The notes under the pieces are model-generated. The model saw only the letters and a list, made by a program, of their open reading frames with translations. It did no database searches and had not been told where the DNA came from. This document shows, one piece after another, positions 9,716 to 18,588 of a stretch of 64,000 bases of DNA. Source of the DNA: Actinomyces procaprae (lineage in GTDB: Bacteria; Actinomycetota; Actinomycetes; Actinomycetales; Actinomycetaceae); the NCBI RefSeq assembly GCF_004798665.1, contig NZ_CP039292.1, forward strand, positions 496,001 to 560,000, written 5' to 3'. A program made the translations under genes and the position numbers. Within the stretch, counting starts at the first letter, position 1. Each line of letters begins with the position of its first letter.

Positions 9716-10153
9716 TCAGTCGTCGGAGACGGTGATGGTCACCGGGATGTTGCCGCGGGTGGCATTGGAGTAGGGGCACATCTGGTGAGCGGCCTCTGCC
9801 AGCGCCTGCGCCGCATCATGCGGCTGCGCGGGAATGACAACCTCCAACTCGACGGCCAGGCCGAAACCGCCCTCGCCGTTGGAGCCGATGGATACCCGGG
9901 CGCCGACACTGGAGTCACCCAGTTCAGCCTTCTGCATGCGGGCCACACCCTGCAGGGCGGAGTGGAAGCAGGCGGCGTAACCGGCGGCGAACAGCTCCTC
10001 CGGGTTGGGCAGGTTCGCGCCGGAGCCGCCCATCTCCTTCGGCACGGCCAGGTCGGTGTCGATGCGGCCGGTGGAGGAGGCGACGTGACCGTTGCGGCCG
10101 TCACCGGAGGCCAGGGCTTCGATGGTGTAAATGGGAGTGATGGCGTCGGGCAT
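9716..10153 (-). CDS. ohr: Organic hydroperoxide resistance protein Ohr
   Basis: This 145-residue thiol peroxidase of the OsmC/Ohr family reduces organic hydroperoxides. The peroxidatic Cys62 lies in FAAGYAACFHSAL and the resolving Cys126 in HQMCPYSNAT, both typical of Ohr rather than OsmC. The N-terminal IYTIEALASGDGRNGHV also fits Ohr. No OhrR regulator is adjacent. The next upstream gene, a DUF2218 protein, starts 600 bp away. Confidence 0.93.
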   Translation of the reverse strand: MPDAITPIYTIEALASGDGRNGHVASSTGRIDTDLAVPKEMGGSGANLPNPEELFAAGYAACFHSALQGVARMQKAELGDSSVGARVSIGSNGEGGFGLAVELEVVIPAQPHDAAQALAEAAHQMCPYSNATRGNIPVTITVSDD

Positions 10154-10282
10154 GGTGGACCTTCTTATGCTGTGCGGTTACGTAGTGCTGATGTCTGTCC
10201 GTACAGGGCCGGCATCCGATTGGACGGCCGGCCCAGCACGGACGTCCGACGGGGGACAGGATTGCGTGTATCGGTAGCTTTG

Positions 10283-10759
10283 TCAGCCCCGCAGGTCCGG
10301 GAAGTCCTCGGCGGCGTCGGACTCGCCCTCGCGCGCTGCGTGCTCCTCGTACTCTGCGCGCAGGCGGTCCAGGTCCTCCTTGGTCAGCGGGCCCTGCGTG
10401 GTACCGGCGGAACCGTCCTGGCGCGTCCAGGAGACGACTAAGCCGTCCTCGTAGCCGAAGCGCGCCAGGTGCCGACCGGCGACCTCCTCCAGGCGCGGCA
10501 GCTCCTGCGCGGAAGCCGACAGGGTCAGGACGAGTGCGTCGTCCTCGCAGGCCAGGTCCGCCACGCCGGTCACGGCCCCGTCGCGGTTGAAGACCAGGTG
10601 ACCGGTGGACTCGGCCCCATTCCACTCGCCGTCGATCCTGCGGCTCATGTGGCTGACAAGGCGGCGCCCGTAGTCGGCCGGCTTGACGGTCGCCACGCGG
10701 GCCACCGAGCGGGAGCCGAAGTCCGGAGTCTCATTCGCATTTGCTGAACTTGTGGTCAT
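10283..10759 (-). CDS. DUF2218-family protein
   Basis: This 158-residue protein resembles DUF2218. The core runs from ARVATVKPADYGRRLVSHMSRR through a small beta sheet containing GHLVFNRDGAV and LVLTLSAS, to an acidic C-terminal helix with LTKEDLDRLRAEYEEHAAREG. The start is ATG 10759. DUF2218 proteins have no established function; they are often found near siderophore or metal genes, which is not the case here. It lacks a signal peptide and is probably cytoplasmic. Confidence 0.7.
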   Translation of the reverse strand: MTTSSANANETPDFGSRSVARVATVKPADYGRRLVSHMSRRIDGEWNGAESTGHLVFNRDGAVTGVADLACEDDALVLTLSASAQELPRLEEVAGRHLARFGYEDGLVVSWTRQDGSAGTTQGPLTKEDLDRLRAEYEEHAAREGESDAAEDFPDLRG

Positions 10760-10855
10760 GTAATGAGGCTAGCGTCGTGATTGAGGCCCGCCTAGCCTTA
10801 TCGCCCATGGCTGAGTACCCGGGATATCGCCCGCATCGGGAATACGACGAGTGCC

Positions 10856-12919
10856 TCAGGCGGGTCGCCCCATGGGCGCCGCGGGTCGGTTGCTGAGCCC
10901 GATGACGACGGTCTCACTGTTACCGGAACTCCCGGAGCCGAAGGAGACCCGGGCGGAGCCATCCGGGTCTTCGGCGGTGGCCGAGCGCGAGCACGCCAGG
11001 GCGATGATGCCGGGCGCCGGCACCAGGTAACCGTCGTCGAGGTAACGCTGGTCGGCCGCGGAGACCGCGGTGTGGCCCTCAATAGCGTCGCGGTCCAGGT
11101 GTACGGCGGTGGCGCCGTCCGGGGCGACGATGTCGAAGCCGACGTCGTCTGGGGAAGAAGTGCTTCCGGAGCGCCTGGTGGTGAGGATGTCGAGGTACCC
11201 GCGGCCGGAGGCCCGCTCGGTCAGCGCCTGGACGGCGCTGACCTGCCCGGTAGCGGGATCGAAGACGGCGTCGGTGGAGTCGGCCGAGGAACCGGCTTGG
11301 ACGCGCAGCGTCCTGGCGGCGTGGTTCTGTACCGGTGCCGTGAAGTCACCCAGGGGCACGACGGATGTGGGCGTGGCGCCGGATAGGGCGTCGAGGTTGA
11401 CGGCATCCAGGGGGTGGACGGTTGTCTCGGCGGTGTCCTGGCTCTGGTCCGCGAGCTTCTGGTAGACGGTGTCGGGGGCGTGGTAGCGCACGGTCCACCC
11501 GTCGACCACGACCGGGCCGCCATGGCGTCCGGCGGGGACGATGCCGTCGACGGTGGTGATGGCGGTGGGGTCATCATCGGGCGCGAGGGTCAGCTCGCAC
11601 CATCCCTCCCGGTCGCTCGGGCAGTAGGTGCCCAGGATGAGGGTCGAATGCCCGCCCTGGAAGAACGAGGCGGGCTCCCAGCCGGAGATCGCGCAGCCCC
11701 AGTCGTCCTCGCAGACCGGGAGACGTGTCTCCGGCACTGTGGTCAGGAGGGAACCATCCGTCAGCGACAACACGTCGTCGTCGACCATGAGCACGTGGTC
11801 GGTGATCTGTAGGTGGTTCTCGGTGCCTGACCAATCAGGATTGGAGTGGTGGTGCATGTGTTCGAAGGCGATGCGCCCGGTGGCGGTGTCGATGCCCACG
11901 AGCAGGGTGCGGGTCGGGCCGGCGCCGTAGGCGACGACCAGGTGTGCGCGGTTCGGGCTGAGGGCCGCGTAGCAGGACGCCTCCCGCTGGTCGCCGTCGC
12001 AGTCGCCGATCGCAATGGTTGACGCCGCGCGGGTTTGGATCCAATCGGTGTAGCCGCTGTTGGGATCGAGTCCGAGAACGCCGTGGTCGGTGATGACCAT
12101 GGGGGTGAACGCTCCCGCCACGACGCCTCGGACGGGCTCGGTCTCGTCGAACACCCGCTGCCAAGCGACGTCGTCGTCGATCGTGTCGGGGACCGTCACC
12201 GGGCGCACGGCGGTCAGCCACACGGACCGGGCGCGGTCCGGGAAGGACAGGTACGGGACGATGACCGTGGAGGCGGCGATGACCAGCGTGAGAACTGCGG
12301 CGGCCAGCGCTGTCGGCGTGGGGCGCAGGCGGCGTTGGAGCGGTCGGGGCGCCGCTGGGTGCCGCTGTCGGGTCAGGCGCAGCAGGACGTCGGCGGTGAC
12401 GGTCAGGGCCAGCCCCGCGGCGGTGATGGTGAGTGGGAACAGCGTCGGATAATTCATGCCGATCTCCCCGGACTGTTGCAGCCACAGTCTGCCGAGGAGG
12501 ACCGTCATAGTGAATGCCGGCACGATGACCAGGAGCAGCACGAGCAGAGTGACGACCCGGGTGCGGTGATGACGGGGGCGTACGCCGACCAGGCGCGTAT
12601 AGCACACCCAGACCAGTATGGCCACGGGCATCAGTAGGGCGAGACCGAGGATGAGCACGTCGGCCGCGGCCTCCAGCATGCCGGGGTTGCGTGATGCCTG
12701 GCTCATGGCCCGGGCTCCGGCCACGACGGCGGTGATCGCTCCTCCTGCGCGCAGACCGCATAGGACCTCGAAGGTGCTCCGGGTCTCGGTGGCGGCTTCA
12801 CGCATGGACGACGGCGGAGGGGGCGGGACCTCCGGGGCGGGGCGGGTGCCGTAATCGGCGGATCGAGCGCCTGAGGACGGTGCTGCGTCGTGGGAGGTGG
12901 AGCCGTGGGAGGGACACAT
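10856..12919 (-). CDS. Large membrane-anchored protein, unknown function
   Basis: This 687-residue protein is not assigned to a family. A Pro-rich cytoplasmic N-terminus (1-50) is followed by four clear membrane helices (about 85-108, 121-145, 158-181, 203-226). The remaining 450 residues form a probable extracellular beta-rich domain with repeated hydrophobic/Gly/Asp strands such as ITDHGVLGLDPNSGYTDW. These look like a PQQ/WD-type propeller, but this is a weak inference. The cysteines in GDCDGDQREASCYAA and LPVCEDDWGCAI could form disulfides outside the cell. Part of a paralogue lies just upstream, cut by an IS element. Confidence 0.6.
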   Translation of the reverse strand: MCPSHGSTSHDAAPSSGARSADYGTRPAPEVPPPPPSSMREAATETRSTFEVLCGLRAGGAITAVVAGARAMSQASRNPGMLEAAADVLILGLALLMPVAILVWVCYTRLVGVRPRHHRTRVVTLLVLLLVIVPAFTMTVLLGRLWLQQSGEIGMNYPTLFPLTITAAGLALTVTADVLLRLTRQRHPAAPRPLQRRLRPTPTALAAAVLTLVIAASTVIVPYLSFPDRARSVWLTAVRPVTVPDTIDDDVAWQRVFDETEPVRGVVAGAFTPMVITDHGVLGLDPNSGYTDWIQTRAASTIAIGDCDGDQREASCYAALSPNRAHLVVAYGAGPTRTLLVGIDTATGRIAFEHMHHHSNPDWSGTENHLQITDHVLMVDDDVLSLTDGSLLTTVPETRLPVCEDDWGCAISGWEPASFFQGGHSTLILGTYCPSDREGWCELTLAPDDDPTAITTVDGIVPAGRHGGPVVVDGWTVRYHAPDTVYQKLADQSQDTAETTVHPLDAVNLDALSGATPTSVVPLGDFTAPVQNHAARTLRVQAGSSADSTDAVFDPATGQVSAVQALTERASGRGYLDILTTRRSGSTSSPDDVGFDIVAPDGATAVHLDRDAIEGHTAVSAADQRYLDDGYLVPAPGIIALACSRSATAEDPDGSARVSFGSGSSGNSETVVIGLSNRPAAPMGRPA

Positions 12920-13032
12920 GAGTTAAGGATGACAGCTGACGGCGGAGTAGGGGGCACTTCGTGGTGGCGTTGTCATCGGCCGATCGCGGTGAGTTCCTAG
13001 CCGAGGCCGACCACCACGGTTTGGTGGTTGCT

Positions 13033-13321
13033 GGAGGGTTATTCATGGGGTGTATGTGAAGGTGAGTGCGAGTATGGCGGTGACGGTTGTTGGGAAGGTT
13101 TGTATGGGTCCTCTGTAGCCGGTGTGCAGGGTGCGCCAGGTCTTGAGGTTGGCGACGGCTCTCTCGGCGACATAGCGGATGCGGTTGATCGAGGTGTTGC
13201 GGCCTGTTTTCCGAGAAGCTTGGACTACGACACCCAAAGCCTCTCAGGAGCAGGCCGTCCTAACCCCCACCCGCCACACGCGCGTGTCGACAATCCCCCA
13301 CACCCCCATGAATAACCCTCC
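13033..13321 (-). mobile_element. Internally deleted IS5-family element with intact inverted ends
   Basis: The ends are an exact 18-bp inverted repeat (13033-13050 and 13304-13321, GGAGGGTTATTCATGGGG). Between them only about 250 bp remain. The minus strand at 13043-13210 encodes the C-terminus of an IS5-type DDE transposase (RYVAERAVANLKTWRTLH, then GYRGP and TVTAILALTF). The 5' two thirds of the transposase are missing, so it could move only with help in trans. No target duplication is obvious. The element cuts the reading frame at 13322-13528. Confidence 0.75.
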
Positions 13322-13528
13322 CGCGAGCACGTGGTAGTAGTGGCCGGCCTGCTGCCAGGCCCAGACGCCGGTGATCACTGCGATGACCAGGGCGCCGAAG
13401 CGCAGACCGCGCAGCGCCTCTGTGCTGCGACGCCGGGCCGAGGTGACCGGGGCGGACGCGGGCGCAGCGTCGTCGTCGGGGGAAGCATCCACGATCCCAG
13501 GGCGACATACGGTGCCGCGCCTGGCCAT
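13322..13528 (-). pseudogene. N-terminal fragment of a paralogue of the 687-aa membrane protein
   Basis: The frame from ATG 13528 reads a polar N-terminus, then RRRSTEALRGLRFGALVIAV and a hydrophobic helix. This parallels residues 47-75 of the neighbouring 687-residue protein (RSTFEVLCGLRAGGAITAV). The frame runs directly into the IS end at 13321 and stops inside it. The IS insertion, or a deletion at its edge, has removed the rest of the gene. Confidence 0.6.
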
Positions 13529-13625
13529 GGGAAGTGCTGCCGAGATACCACGACGCGCCCCACAGCCTCCTGCCGGAGATTGTGGGGCGCGGCGTCGTCG
13601 GGTGCGTGCCGATGCTCTCCCCGGA

Positions 13626-14627
13626 TCAGCGGTTGTCGAAGTGGGAGTCGAAGGCGGCGTCGGGCAGGTCATAGACGTGCTCGCGCGCGAACTTCAGGGC
13701 CATCGGGGCGCCGTGGAGGCGGTCCATGCCGGAGTCCTCCCATTCGATCGAGATGGGGCCCTCGTAGCCGATCTGGTTCAGTGTGCGGAAGTAGCCGTCC
13801 AGGTCGGCCTCGCCCAGGCCGGCGGAGACGAAAGTCCAGCCACGGCGCGGGTCGTCCCAGGGCAGGTGGCTGGACAGCCGGCCGTTGCGCCCGTCGAAGT
13901 GGGTCTTGGTGTCCTTGCAGTGGACGTGGTAGATGCGGTCGGCGAAGTCGGTGAGGAAGACGGCCGGGTCGATCTGCTGCCAGATCATGTGGGAGGGGTC
14001 CCAGTTGATGCCGAAGGCCTCACGGTTGTCGATGGCGTCCAGGGTGGCCTTGGTGGTCCAGTAGTCGTAGGCGATCTCGCTGGGGTGGACCTCAAGGGCG
14101 AACTTGACTCCCTCGGAGTCGAAGACGTCGATGATGGGGTTCCAGCGGCGGGCGAAGTCCTCATAACCGTCGGCGATCACGTCGGCTCCCACCGGCGGGT
14201 ACATGGCCACGTACTTCCAGATCTTGGAGCCGGTGAAGCCGGTCACGACCTTGGCGCCGAGCTTGGCGGCCACCTTGGCGGTGAGCCTCAGCTCCTCGGC
14301 AGCGCGCTCGCGCACACCCTCCGCATCGCCGTCGCCCCAGACACGATCGGACAGCAGGCCGCGGTGGCGGAAGTCGATGGGGTCGTCGCAGATGCACTGG
14401 CCGGTGGAGTGGTTGGAGATGGCGTACACGCTCAGGTTGTGGCGGGCCAGCGTGTCCTTCCACTGCTGGCAGTAGGCGTCATCCTCGGCGGCGCGGTAGA
14501 CGTCCAGGTGGTCGCCGGCCACGGGGACCTCCAGGCCGTCGAAGCCCCACTGCTCCGCCAGGGTGCACACCTCCTCGAAGGGCAGATCCACCCACTGGCC
14601 GGTGAACAGGTTGATGGGACGCGGCAT
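13626..14627 (-). CDS. Sugar phosphate isomerase/epimerase family protein (xylose-isomerase-like TIM barrel)
   Basis: This 333-residue protein has the AP-endonuclease-2-like TIM barrel. Probable metal ligands are visible in order: E179 (FALEVHPSEIAY), D210 (INWDPSHM), H236 (YHVHCKD) and E295 or E297 (ISIEWEDSG). Such proteins isomerise or epimerise sugars or keto-sugars and often work beside Gfo/Idh/MocA dehydrogenases. The start at 14627 follows AAGGAG at good spacing; a start at 14681 is not supported. It is transcribed in the same direction as the second isomerase at 15080-15871, with a repeat array between them. The substrate is unknown; processing of a 3-keto-sugar would fit the island. 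Confidence 0.85.
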   Translation of the reverse strand: MPRPINLFTGQWVDLPFEEVCTLAEQWGFDGLEVPVAGDHLDVYRAAEDDAYCQQWKDTLARHNLSVYAISNHSTGQCICDDPIDFRHRGLLSDRVWGDGDAEGVRERAAEELRLTAKVAAKLGAKVVTGFTGSKIWKYVAMYPPVGADVIADGYEDFARRWNPIIDVFDSEGVKFALEVHPSEIAYDYWTTKATLDAIDNREAFGINWDPSHMIWQQIDPAVFLTDFADRIYHVHCKDTKTHFDGRNGRLSSHLPWDDPRRGWTFVSAGLGEADLDGYFRTLNQIGYEGPISIEWEDSGMDRLHGAPMALKFAREHVYDLPDAAFDSHFDNR

Positions 14628-14859
14628 GGCGAAGCTCCTTTGCAAACGTATGGTCGTCCGGAGGCTGACGCGGCGGCGCACGACCGGAGCCCCCCGACGA
14701 ATGCGAAGCTACCGATCTCGGGCGGGGTACGGACAGAGCCAGGGGCCCGCCTTCTGCGCGCAAGGTGCAGAAGGTCGGTGCTGTGCGCTCTTAGGTCATG
14801 TCGTGTTGTTCGTTTGCGGTTGTGGGTCGGTACTGGTGATGTGGGAGGTGGCCTGGTCG

Positions 14860-15078
14860 CCGGCGGTCGGCGGGGCGAGTGGGCCTTGCGCCGCCCCGTT
14901 GGACCGCTCACGCCCCGTTGGACCGCTCACTTCCCGTTGGACCGCTGTAACCGGCGGCTACGGCGGTCCAACGGGGGCACAGGGGTCCAACGGGGGGACA
15001 GCGGTCCAACCAGGCCCGACCGGCCACGCACACGGGCACCCGACCGCGCACCGCCGCCCAAGCACTCGGACAACCGGA
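14860..15078. repeat. Palindromic array A: GTTGGACCGC x3 then inverted x3
   Basis: GTTGGACCGC occurs at 14898, 14917 and 14936. Its inverse occurs at 14963 and 15001, and with one change at 14982. Every step is 19 nt. The two halves can pair as a long stem with regular internal loops. Flanks on both sides are near-identical to array B at 24150-24422. It lies 3' of the isomerase gene that stops at 15080. Confidence 0.85.
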
Positions 15079-15079
15079 C

Positions 15080-15871
15080 CTAGGCGTCGTGCTCGCGCAG
15101 CCAGGCCAATGAGGCCGCGATGCCCTCGAAGACGTCGCCCGCATAGTCATCGAACTCGACCACGCGCAGTGCCCGCGGCGCCGCACGCAGCGACGCGGCG
15201 ACGTCGACCTCGCCGCTGCCGGCCGGCCGCTGCTGGGCCGTGTACTGCGCCATGACGGCGGTGATTGCCTCGCTGCCGTCGGGAAGTCGCGGGGGAGTGG
15301 AGGGCAGGACGCCGTCCTTGACGTGGATCGCCCTGACCCGGTCGCCCAGGCGCCGCAGCAGCGCCGGTGCGTCCGCGCCGCCGAACGCGGCCCAGAACGC
15401 GTCCACTTCCAGGGCCACACCCGGCTCGAGGGCGTCGGCGAACACCTCAAGCGCGTGCCGGTCGTTGATCAGCGTGGACGTCTCCCAGGCGTGGTTGTGG
15501 TAACCGAGTGTTATCCCGGCCTGTGCGGCAAGGGCTGCCACCGCATTTGTCTTCTCCGCCAGTCGGGCGACGTCATCGGCGGTCCGCCAGCGGTCTGGCG
15601 GCAGGTACGGGTCGATGAGCAGCTCGACGCCGATCTCCTGCGCCGCCGCGAGGGTCGGCTCGGGGTCCTCGGCCTCGATGACTGAGGCGTGCGCGGTCGG
15701 GGCGGCGAGCCCGGCGGCGTCCAGGGCACCGCGCAGCCGCTCCGCCTGCTCGACGAAGGCGAAGGCCTCGACGCGGGTGTAGCCGATCTCGGCGATACGG
15801 GCGAGGGCGCCCTCCAGGTCTGCGGTGAGGGCGTCGCGGACGGTGTAGAGCTGGACGCTTGGAGCTGACAT
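15080..15871 (-). CDS. Sugar phosphate isomerase/epimerase (IolE-like TIM barrel)
   Basis: This 263-residue TIM-barrel protein of the AP_endonuc_2 family opens PSVQLYTVRDALTADLEGAL. Family-type ligand positions are visible: GITLGYHNHAW, VALEVDAFWAAFGG, VRAIHVKDG and LRVVEFDDYAGD, with the terminal Glu in the last. Such proteins act on keto-sugars or inositol derivatives. A strong RBS (AAGGAGG) precedes ATG 15871. It is oriented like the isomerase downstream and may belong to the same sugar pathway. Confidence 0.85.
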   Translation of the reverse strand: MSAPSVQLYTVRDALTADLEGALARIAEIGYTRVEAFAFVEQAERLRGALDAAGLAAPTAHASVIEAEDPEPTLAAAQEIGVELLIDPYLPPDRWRTADDVARLAEKTNAVAALAAQAGITLGYHNHAWETSTLINDRHALEVFADALEPGVALEVDAFWAAFGGADAPALLRRLGDRVRAIHVKDGVLPSTPPRLPDGSEAITAVMAQYTAQQRPAGSGEVDVAASLRAAPRALRVVEFDDYAGDVFEGIAASLAWLREHDA

Positions 15872-16027
15872 GGCGGGATCCTCCTTGACCGGTTCCCGCT
15901 ATCCTCCCGCGGGCGTGCCGGAATCGCCAGGTCGGGGCGGTGCGCAACTGCACGTCCTGGGCGGAAGGGTCCTGCAAATCCCTACCTTCGGAGTCTGCGG
16001 ATCCCTACCTTCAGCCATGCTGTGGGC

Positions 16028-16660
16028 ATGGATACGGCACAGGAAGTGGGTATTGCCGACCTCCCGCGCGCCGTGGATGCGGCGGTCAGCAAAGCCCTCG
16101 AGTCCGTCGGGACCGTTGCGTTGTAGGGGCCGCGGGGATGCGGAAAGACCATGACCGGCCTGCATCACGCCGGATCGTACGTTCTGCTCGACGTCCCCGA
16201 GGCGCAGGCCGCCGCCGACGTCGACCCGCGCATATTGCTCGAGGGCGAGACGCCACGGCTGCTCGATGAGTGGCAGACCGTCCCGCAGGTCTGGAACCTT
16301 GCTCGCCGGGCGGTCGACTTCTCGAACCAGCCTGGGCGTTTCATCCTCACCGGTTCGGCTGTGCCTACCGCTGGCTCGGTAAAGGCACACCGGCGCGAGC
16401 CGATTCATCCGTATACGTCAGCGCACCATGACCTGGGCGGAGAAGACCGATGAACTGGCAACTCCAGGCATCGGGCTGCAAGACCTCTTTTCCGGCTCGC
16501 AGCTGACACCGTCAATGCGCACCAGCCCACTCGCCGATGTAGTCAACAATGTGCTCACTCCGGGCTTCCCTGCCTTGCGCGCAGCCGGCGCGCAGGTGCG
16601 GACCCGTGCGTTGAACGGCTATCTTCAGGACATCGCTACCACCTACTTGTTTACGCCGAG
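16028..16660 (+). pseudogene. Broken AAA ATPase with DUF4143-type C-terminus
   Basis: From ATG 16028 the frame reads an N-terminal helix (DLPRAVDAAVSKALESVG), then an in-frame TAG at 16124-16126 directly before the P-loop GPRGCGKT. It continues through LLDEWQTVPQVWNLARRAVD and FILTGSAVP (the family's sensor region), shifts frame near 16375, and resumes as TWAEKTDELATPGIGLQDLF and ALNGYLQDIATTYL. These are the hallmarks of the prokaryotic AAA_14/DUF4143 ATPases. At least one stop and one frameshift make it non-functional. It fills most of the gap between the isomerase and the next gene. Confidence 0.75.
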
Positions 16661-17013
16661 GCGGTGGGCGGCCGCGTGCATCGCCACCGGCGTTCCGGGC
16701 CGTCATCACCAGAATCGTCGTGACCCTTGCGACGGCCGTCCTCACTTTCTGGCTGATCGTGCGAAAGCCGGTCTCCGTTGCCTGGCCCGGAAGCGGCGCG
16801 GACCGTAGCGTAGTGGGCGTTCGGCGTCGACGGCGTCGGGGTGATCCCGCCCCGGACCGGTGACGACCGGGCTGGCCGGGAGCCGACGCAGACTCCCGGG
16901 TACCGGGGTTGAAAGGGCTATTCCCCCGGAACTGTGCGGTCGTCCGCGCTCGCAGTTCCGCGCGCCCGGCCCCGACCGCCTTACTTCCCACATGCAGAAG
17001 AAAGGACGGAAAC

Positions 17014-18048
17014 ATGGCACTCAAACGCGGAGTGACGCTGTACGCGCTCCAGGACGCCTACGGCCGGGGTGGCCTCGGGCTGGAGGGGTGCGTCAGTCTG
17101 GTTGAGAACATGGGCGCCCAGGGCATTGAGTTTCTCAGCGACCAGATGCTCAAAGGCGCCCAGAATGCCGGCGATGCCGCTATCGATGAGTTCAACGCGA
17201 TCATGGAGCGACACCCGCTGGAGCGCGTTGCCAACGACATCTTCATCAATTCCTCCCTGTTCAGAAATCGGTGGCTGACCCTGGAGGAGCAGGTGGCCTC
17301 CCTTCAGGCGGATCTGCGGCTGGCGAAGCGACTCGGCTTCCCGCTCGTGCGCCTGGTCTCCCGAACCGACCCGGCCGTGGTACCGCCCGCGCTGCCGCTG
17401 GCGGAGAAGCTGGGCATCACCATGGCGGTCGAGGTACACGCAGGTATGAGCTTCGACCACCCCCTCACCGCCGCCTGGATCGGGCAGATGCGGGATCTGG
17501 ACAACCCGCACGTCGGACTCGTGGTCGACTTCGGCATCTACTGCCACCGCTACCCCGAAATCGCTACGAACTACTTCCGTGTACAAGGGGTCAGCGAAGA
17601 TGTGGTTGCGTACATCGCCGACATCTACGCCTCCGGATCCGACGGTCGCCGAGCCTTCCCGCGCGCTACTAAGGAGGGGAACCGGGACGTCTACGAGTTC
17701 CCCGAGGAGCTCACGCGCCTGTTCAAGTCGCCGGTGGATGAGGTGTACGCGACCAACGCCTCCGGCTATGAGAACACGTCCCTGGACACCTTGGACGAGT
17801 ACCTGCCGTGGATCAAGTCCTTCCACGCCAAGTTCTGGGAAATGGTTCCCGACGGCGTCGGCGGCTACCAGGAGGCCTCCATCGACTACCCGGCCGTTGT
17901 CGCTCGCCTGAAGCAGCTCGACTACGACGGCTACCTGTGCAGTGAGTACGAGGGGCAGCGCTTCATCATCCCCGGGGACCCGATTCCCGACGTCGAGCAG
18001 TTGACCCGCCACCAGCAGATGCTCCAGGCACTGATCAGCGGAGAATGA
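17014..18048 (+). CDS. C-glycoside deglycosidase alpha-subunit-like TIM-barrel protein (paralogue 1)
   Basis: This 345-residue protein of the sugar isomerase/epimerase superfamily is closely similar to the 20190-21248 product along its whole length. Metal ligands expected for the fold are present: E140 (AVEVHAGMSFDHP), D172 (VVDFGIYCH), H271 (KSFHAKFWEM) and E311 (CSEYEGQRF). In CarC/DgpC/DfgA-type enzymes such a subunit, with a DUF6379 beta subunit, breaks the C-C bond of 3-oxo-C-glycosides. No beta gene adjoins this copy; the nearest is at 21258. The start at ATG 17014 follows AGAAAGGAC; an upstream GTG at 16909 adds 35 unrelated residues. Other isomerase functions remain possible. Confidence 0.75.
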   Translation: MALKRGVTLYALQDAYGRGGLGLEGCVSLVENMGAQGIEFLSDQMLKGAQNAGDAAIDEFNAIMERHPLERVANDIFINSSLFRNRWLTLEEQVASLQADLRLAKRLGFPLVRLVSRTDPAVVPPALPLAEKLGITMAVEVHAGMSFDHPLTAAWIGQMRDLDNPHVGLVVDFGIYCHRYPEIATNYFRVQGVSEDVVAYIADIYASGSDGRRAFPRATKEGNRDVYEFPEELTRLFKSPVDEVYATNASGYENTSLDTLDEYLPWIKSFHAKFWEMVPDGVGGYQEASIDYPAVVARLKQLDYDGYLCSEYEGQRFIIPGDPIPDVEQLTRHQQMLQALISGE

Positions 18049-18108
18049 GGCAGCCGGAACCGTCACGCCCTCAAGCCGGAACAGCCGCGTTTCCCGGGGC
18101 GATGGAGA

Positions 18109-18393
18109 TCAGGTCGGCTCGTATTGGACGATCGCCGGAGCGCCGGTGGACAGGGCGAGCAGCTGGGGAATGATCGTTGTGAAGTGCGCCGAGGCGTTGT
18201 GCGTCTCAATGGCGTCGTCGTCGGCCCATGCCTCCAGGAAGGTGAGGGTCGCGGCGTCGTCGCGGGCGCGCAGCAGTTCGTAGGAGATGTTGCCGGACTC
18301 AGCGCGCGAGGCCTCCACCAGCTGACGCGCCGCGGCGGTGAACTCTGCGACGGCGTCGGGACGGACGGTGAATGTGGCGATGATGCGGATCAT
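18109..18393 (-). CDS. ABM-domain putative quinol monooxygenase (YgiN-like)
   Basis: This 94-residue protein has the antibiotic-biosynthesis-monooxygenase fold: IRIIATFTVRPDAVAEFTAA, the central ESGNISYELLRARDD and the ending FTTIIPQLLALS. Small ABM proteins oxidise quinols or act as dimeric ligand-binding proteins. GAAGGAG precedes ATG 18393. It lies downstream of the ROK gene in the same direction, separated by the 23-nt repeat. Action on a phenolic aglycone released by the neighbouring enzymes is a guess from context. Confidence 0.75.
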   Translation of the reverse strand: MIRIIATFTVRPDAVAEFTAAARQLVEASRAESGNISYELLRARDDAATLTFLEAWADDDAIETHNASAHFTTIIPQLLALSTGAPAIVQYEPT

Positions 18394-18447
18394 GGGAACT
18401 CCTTCGTGCAGGGGCGTGGCTGCCGGCGGTGCGGCTGCGGCATTACA

Positions 18448-18550
18448 ACCGACCTCGGCATGTAACTTCTACCGACCTCGGTACGTAAGATCAACCGACC
18501 TCGGCATGTAACTTCTACCGACCTCGGTACGTAAGATCTACCGATCTCGG
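18448..18550 (-). repeat. 23-nt tandem repeat, 5 copies, after the ROK gene
   Basis: Copies of CCGAGGTCGGT (read on the minus strand) recur with a 23-nt period; plus-strand starts are 18448, 18471, 18494, 18517 and 18540. The copy nearest the gene has the variant CCGAGATCGGT. It lies about 40 bp past the ROK stop, in sense orientation. Confidence 0.9.
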
Positions 18551-18588
18551 TGAGAGAAGGGGCGGGACGGGTGCGGGGTCAGGCGGGG

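Noticed and set aside
13371..15083. A 570-codon plus-strand frame over two isomerase regions
   Set aside because: It lies antisense to a gene with clear metal-site motifs and a good RBS, and runs through array A.
16660..16810. A hydrophobic stretch after the ATPase remnant
   Set aside because: A short frame could encode one membrane helix, but it has no start, RBS or neighbouring coding sequence.
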